Of a stretch of DNA of 6,564 nucleotides, positions 5,490 to 6,564 are shown one piece after another (position 1 is the stretch's first letter; every line of letters begins with the position of its first letter). The notes beneath the pieces were generated by a model, which ran no database searches, had not been told where the DNA came from, and saw nothing but the letters and a program-made list of their open reading frames with translations. Origin of the DNA: Chloroflexota bacterium (GTDB lineage Bacteria > Chloroflexota > Limnocylindria > Limnocylindrales > CSP1-4); the NCBI GenBank assembly GCA_021802185.1, contig JAKAAV010000134.1, forward strand, positions 1 through 6,564, written 5' to 3'. Position numbers and translations under genes: made by a program.

Positions 5490-6206
5490 TCACCTTCGCG
5501 TGTACCACCCCGCGACCCAGCCGATCGCGCCGGACGTGCTCCGGACCCGATACCAGACGCGTCCGTACGCGTCGCGGTGCGCGTCGAGGACGCCGAGGCG
5601 CGACCCTCTCGAGACCGTCGTGATCCTGGCGTACGCCGGGCTCGGTCCTGTCCGGACGTTCAACCGAGCGGTCGCGTAGCGGTAGTACAGGATCCGGATC
5701 GAGGTGGCGGCGTAGGTCGCGGTCGCGAGCCCGAGGTGCGTGTGCCCGAACGTCATGAAGGGCACGGTGAGCCCGTAGATGCTCGTGACCCTGACGCCCT
5801 GCGTCAGCGCACTGATGACCCTGCCGTTCCCGAGATAGATGCCGACGTGCGAGCCGTTGTTGAAGAAGACGAGGTCGCCGGGCTGTCCGCCGGAGGTGCT
5901 CGTCTGACCGCGCGAGCGCAGATACGTCAGCTGGGCGTAGGCGCTTCGGGTGCTGCCGATCCGCGACGCGATGCCGTTGTCGGCGTACACGCGGTACACG
6001 AGGCCCGAGCAGTCGAAGGTCGTCGGGCCGTCGGTGCCCCACCGGTAGGGGGCATTCAGGTGGCTCATCGCGTCGGCGATGACGCCGTCGGCGAGGGTGC
6101 CGGTGGACGCCGCGGTGGCTGGCGGTGTCGCGGCCACGAATGCGAAGAACGAGAACGCTGCGAGGGCCGCAAGTGCCGCGGCCCGAAGTCGTGAGATCTG
6201 TCCCAC
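5490..6206 (-). CDS. Secreted NlpC/P60 peptidoglycan hydrolase with C-terminal SH3b domain
   Basis: 238 residues. A signal peptide with basic start (MGQISRLR) and a long hydrophobic core has a likely cleavage near ATPPATAA (26-33). The NlpC/P60 domain spans about 38-160: YRWGTDGPTTFDCSGLVYRVY (54-74; nucleophile C66), QPGDLVFF (108-115) and SHVGIYLGNG (119-128; H120). The third polar residue, a His 12 after the catalytic His in E. coli Spr, falls on S132 (VISALTQGV). A bacterial SH3 domain closes the protein (about 179-236: LNVRTGPSPAY, WYRVRSTSGAIGWV). Such enzymes cleave D-gamma-Glu to diamino-acid links in wall peptides, and SH3b domains bind the wall. SH3b is more often N-terminal in NlpC/P60 proteins. 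The start is GTG at 6206 with GGAGGG just upstream; no later start would keep the signal peptide. It forms its own unit, closed by the 5404-5443 hairpin, with a structured leader (see 6207-6282). Confidence 0.94.
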   Translation of the reverse strand: MGQISRLRAAALAALAAFSFFAFVAATPPATAASTGTLADGVIADAMSHLNAPYRWGTDGPTTFDCSGLVYRVYADNGIASRIGSTRSAYAQLTYLRSRGQTSTSGGQPGDLVFFNNGSHVGIYLGNGRVISALTQGVRVTSIYGLTVPFMTFGHTHLGLATATYAATSIRILYYRYATARLNVRTGPSPAYARITTVSRGSRLGVLDAHRDAYGRVWYRVRSTSGAIGWVAGWYTRR

Positions 6207-6282
6207 GATCCCTCCGATCTACCAGGACATCGCCGCTCGATGGCGATGGCGGTGGGGTGTGCCGCCGTTCGGGAGATCGGAG
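6207..6282 (-). promoter_or_regulatory. Structured leader of the NlpC/P60 gene that can sequester the Shine-Dalgarno site
   Basis: On the minus strand, CTCCGATCT (6282-6274) is the exact complement of AGATCGGAG (6220-6212), a 9-bp helix whose 3' arm contains GGAG of the Shine-Dalgarno sequence GGAGGG (6215-6210). Enclosed between the arms are two further stems: GGCGG/CCGCC (6266-6262 with 6252-6248, 9-nt loop) and CATCGCC/GGCGATG (6248-6242 with 6234-6228, 7-nt loop), sharing one base. Together these draw a three-way junction that would hide the ribosome site. The pairings are seen directly; regulation is inferred. It matches no riboswitch family that I recognise. Confidence 0.4.
6210..6215 (-). 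promoter_or_regulatory. Ribosome binding site of the NlpC/P60 gene
   Basis: GGAGGG on the minus strand, ending 3 nt before the GTG start at 6206. The spacing is short but the match is strong. It supports the GTG start and overlaps the 3' arm of the 9-bp leader helix. Confidence 0.65.
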
Positions 6283-6329
6283 AAGGGCGCGAGGCGCGTC
6301 GGCAGGCGGAGGCCCTGGCGGGTCCGTTG

Positions 6330-6347
6330 GCCGTCGGAAACGACGGC
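6330..6347 (+). repeat. 7-bp hairpin with a GAAA tetraloop
   Basis: GCCGTCG (6330-6336), GAAA (6337-6340) and CGACGGC (6341-6347) form a perfect stem capped by a GNRA loop when read on the plus strand. On the minus strand, the NlpC leader sense, the loop is TTTC. A GNRA cap would suit a plus-strand RNA, but no other sign of one is seen. Confidence 0.35.
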
Positions 6348-6497
6348 GGAGAGCACGACCGATGCAGCCGTGTGGCGGCGTCTTCGGTTGTCAGTGCTCC
6401 CTGGATCGCATGCCTGCCGGTTCGACGAGGGACGCTAACGGGTGATCGAGACGGCCGCCTCCCCCATATGCATGAGACGGCAGGGCTCCGGCCCGAT

Positions 6498-6515
6498 CTG
6501 CAACAGACGTTGCAG
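6498..6515. repeat. CTGCAAC-N4-GTTGCAG dyad, possible operator
   Basis: CTGCAAC (6498-6504) and GTTGCAG (6509-6515) are perfect reverse complements around AGAC. The outer flanks CCGGC and GCCGG can extend the stem with a left-side bulge. The AAC-N4-GTT core resembles the geometry of Gram-positive LexA boxes (GAAC-N4-GTTC) but lacks the flanking G/C, so it may instead be an operator for another dimeric regulator or a terminator of a gene beyond the window. It lies about 290 nt upstream of the NlpC/P60 start. Confidence 0.35.
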
Positions 6516-6564
6516 GCCGGCCGCGCGTCGCGCCGTGGCCGCGCATGGCCCGGCCGCGCGGGGC

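Larger units (their letters stand above)
6283..6564. other. Gene-free region upstream of the NlpC/P60 gene
   Basis: I find no convincing coding frame on either strand; the open frames here are Arg/Pro/Ala-rich shadow translations. The promoter of the NlpC/P60 gene should lie here, but no clear -35/-10 pair stands out; TAGCGT at about 6436-6431 on the minus strand is the best isolated -10-like hexamer. Two dyads are listed separately (6330-6347 and 6498-6515). The final 60 bases are low-complexity GC (runs of GGCCG and CGCG). Confidence 0.5.

Noticed and set aside
3925..5679. Long plus-strand open frame (584 codons) across the peptidase and hydrolase genes, and similar plus frames at 124-1056, 1100-2290 and 2768-4003.
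   Set aside because: These are antisense shadows of GC-rich genes: translations are Arg/Gly/Asp/Val-rich with no domain, and they lie opposite genes with clear catalytic motifs.
6361..6480. Possible c-di-AMP (ydaO-type) riboswitch upstream of the NlpC/P60 gene, from ACCCGTTAGCGTCCCTCGTC on the minus strand.
   Set aside because: It resembles the conserved 3' block of that family (CCGUCAGCUAACCUCGU), but the central bases differ, and the required 5' blocks (GGGGAACC and GGGUGAAU-like) are absent upstream. A covariance-model search would decide.
1..6564. CRISPR arrays, tRNA or rRNA genes, insertion sequences, integrase or attachment sites.
   Set aside because: No regular spaced repeats, tRNA-like cloverleaf, transposase frame or terminal repeats were seen on either strand.

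Overview
The window is very GC-rich (about 70% by eye) with no sign of phage, plasmid or insertion sequences. It looks like ordinary chromosome from a high-GC lineage. I favour a Chloroflexota (Limnocylindria-like) or deep Actinomycetota genome, possibly metagenome-assembled. This rests on base composition, the Pro/Ala-rich protein style, and an S41 peptidase active-site variant (FGTGTVL) that I recall from uncultured Chloroflexota. The taxonomic call is inference only.

Layout, left to right. A plus-strand gene ends at 91; only its last 29 codons are present and it is unidentified. It faces a leftward series that fills the rest of the window. Read in transcription order on the minus strand, this is: a secreted NlpC/P60 cell-wall hydrolase with a C-terminal SH3 domain (6206-5490); an 18-bp perfect hairpin (5404-5443); a membrane-anchored PDZ/S41 C-terminal processing peptidase (5310-3772); a zinc-ribbon thioredoxin of the TrxC type, overlapping it by ATGA (3775-3284); a ten-helix EamA/DMT transporter 21 nt further on (3262-2438); a 144-nt gap; then the AmmeMemoRadiSam pair amrS (2293-1103) and amrB (1116-154), which overlap by 14 nt. 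The rightmost 358 nt hold no gene.

Two transcription units are likely after the NlpC gene: peptidase-thioredoxin-EamA, and amrS-amrB, although read-through between them is possible. The hydrolase and the peptidase both act at the envelope. The thioredoxin has no signal peptide and should be cytosolic. AmrS and AmrB belong to a widely conserved three-part set (radical SAM enzyme, MEMO-like protein, AMMECR1-like AmrA) whose bacterial function is, to my knowledge, not settled; AmrA is not in this window.

The best leads are: (1) the S41 peptidase keeps its serine but has Thr and Leu where the family's catalytic Lys and Gln belong; (2) the NlpC gene leader can fold into a three-way junction whose closing 9-bp helix buries the Shine-Dalgarno sequence; (3) the amrS-amrB pair, with a long N-terminal extension on AmrS. 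I did not find a clearly new multi-gene system.
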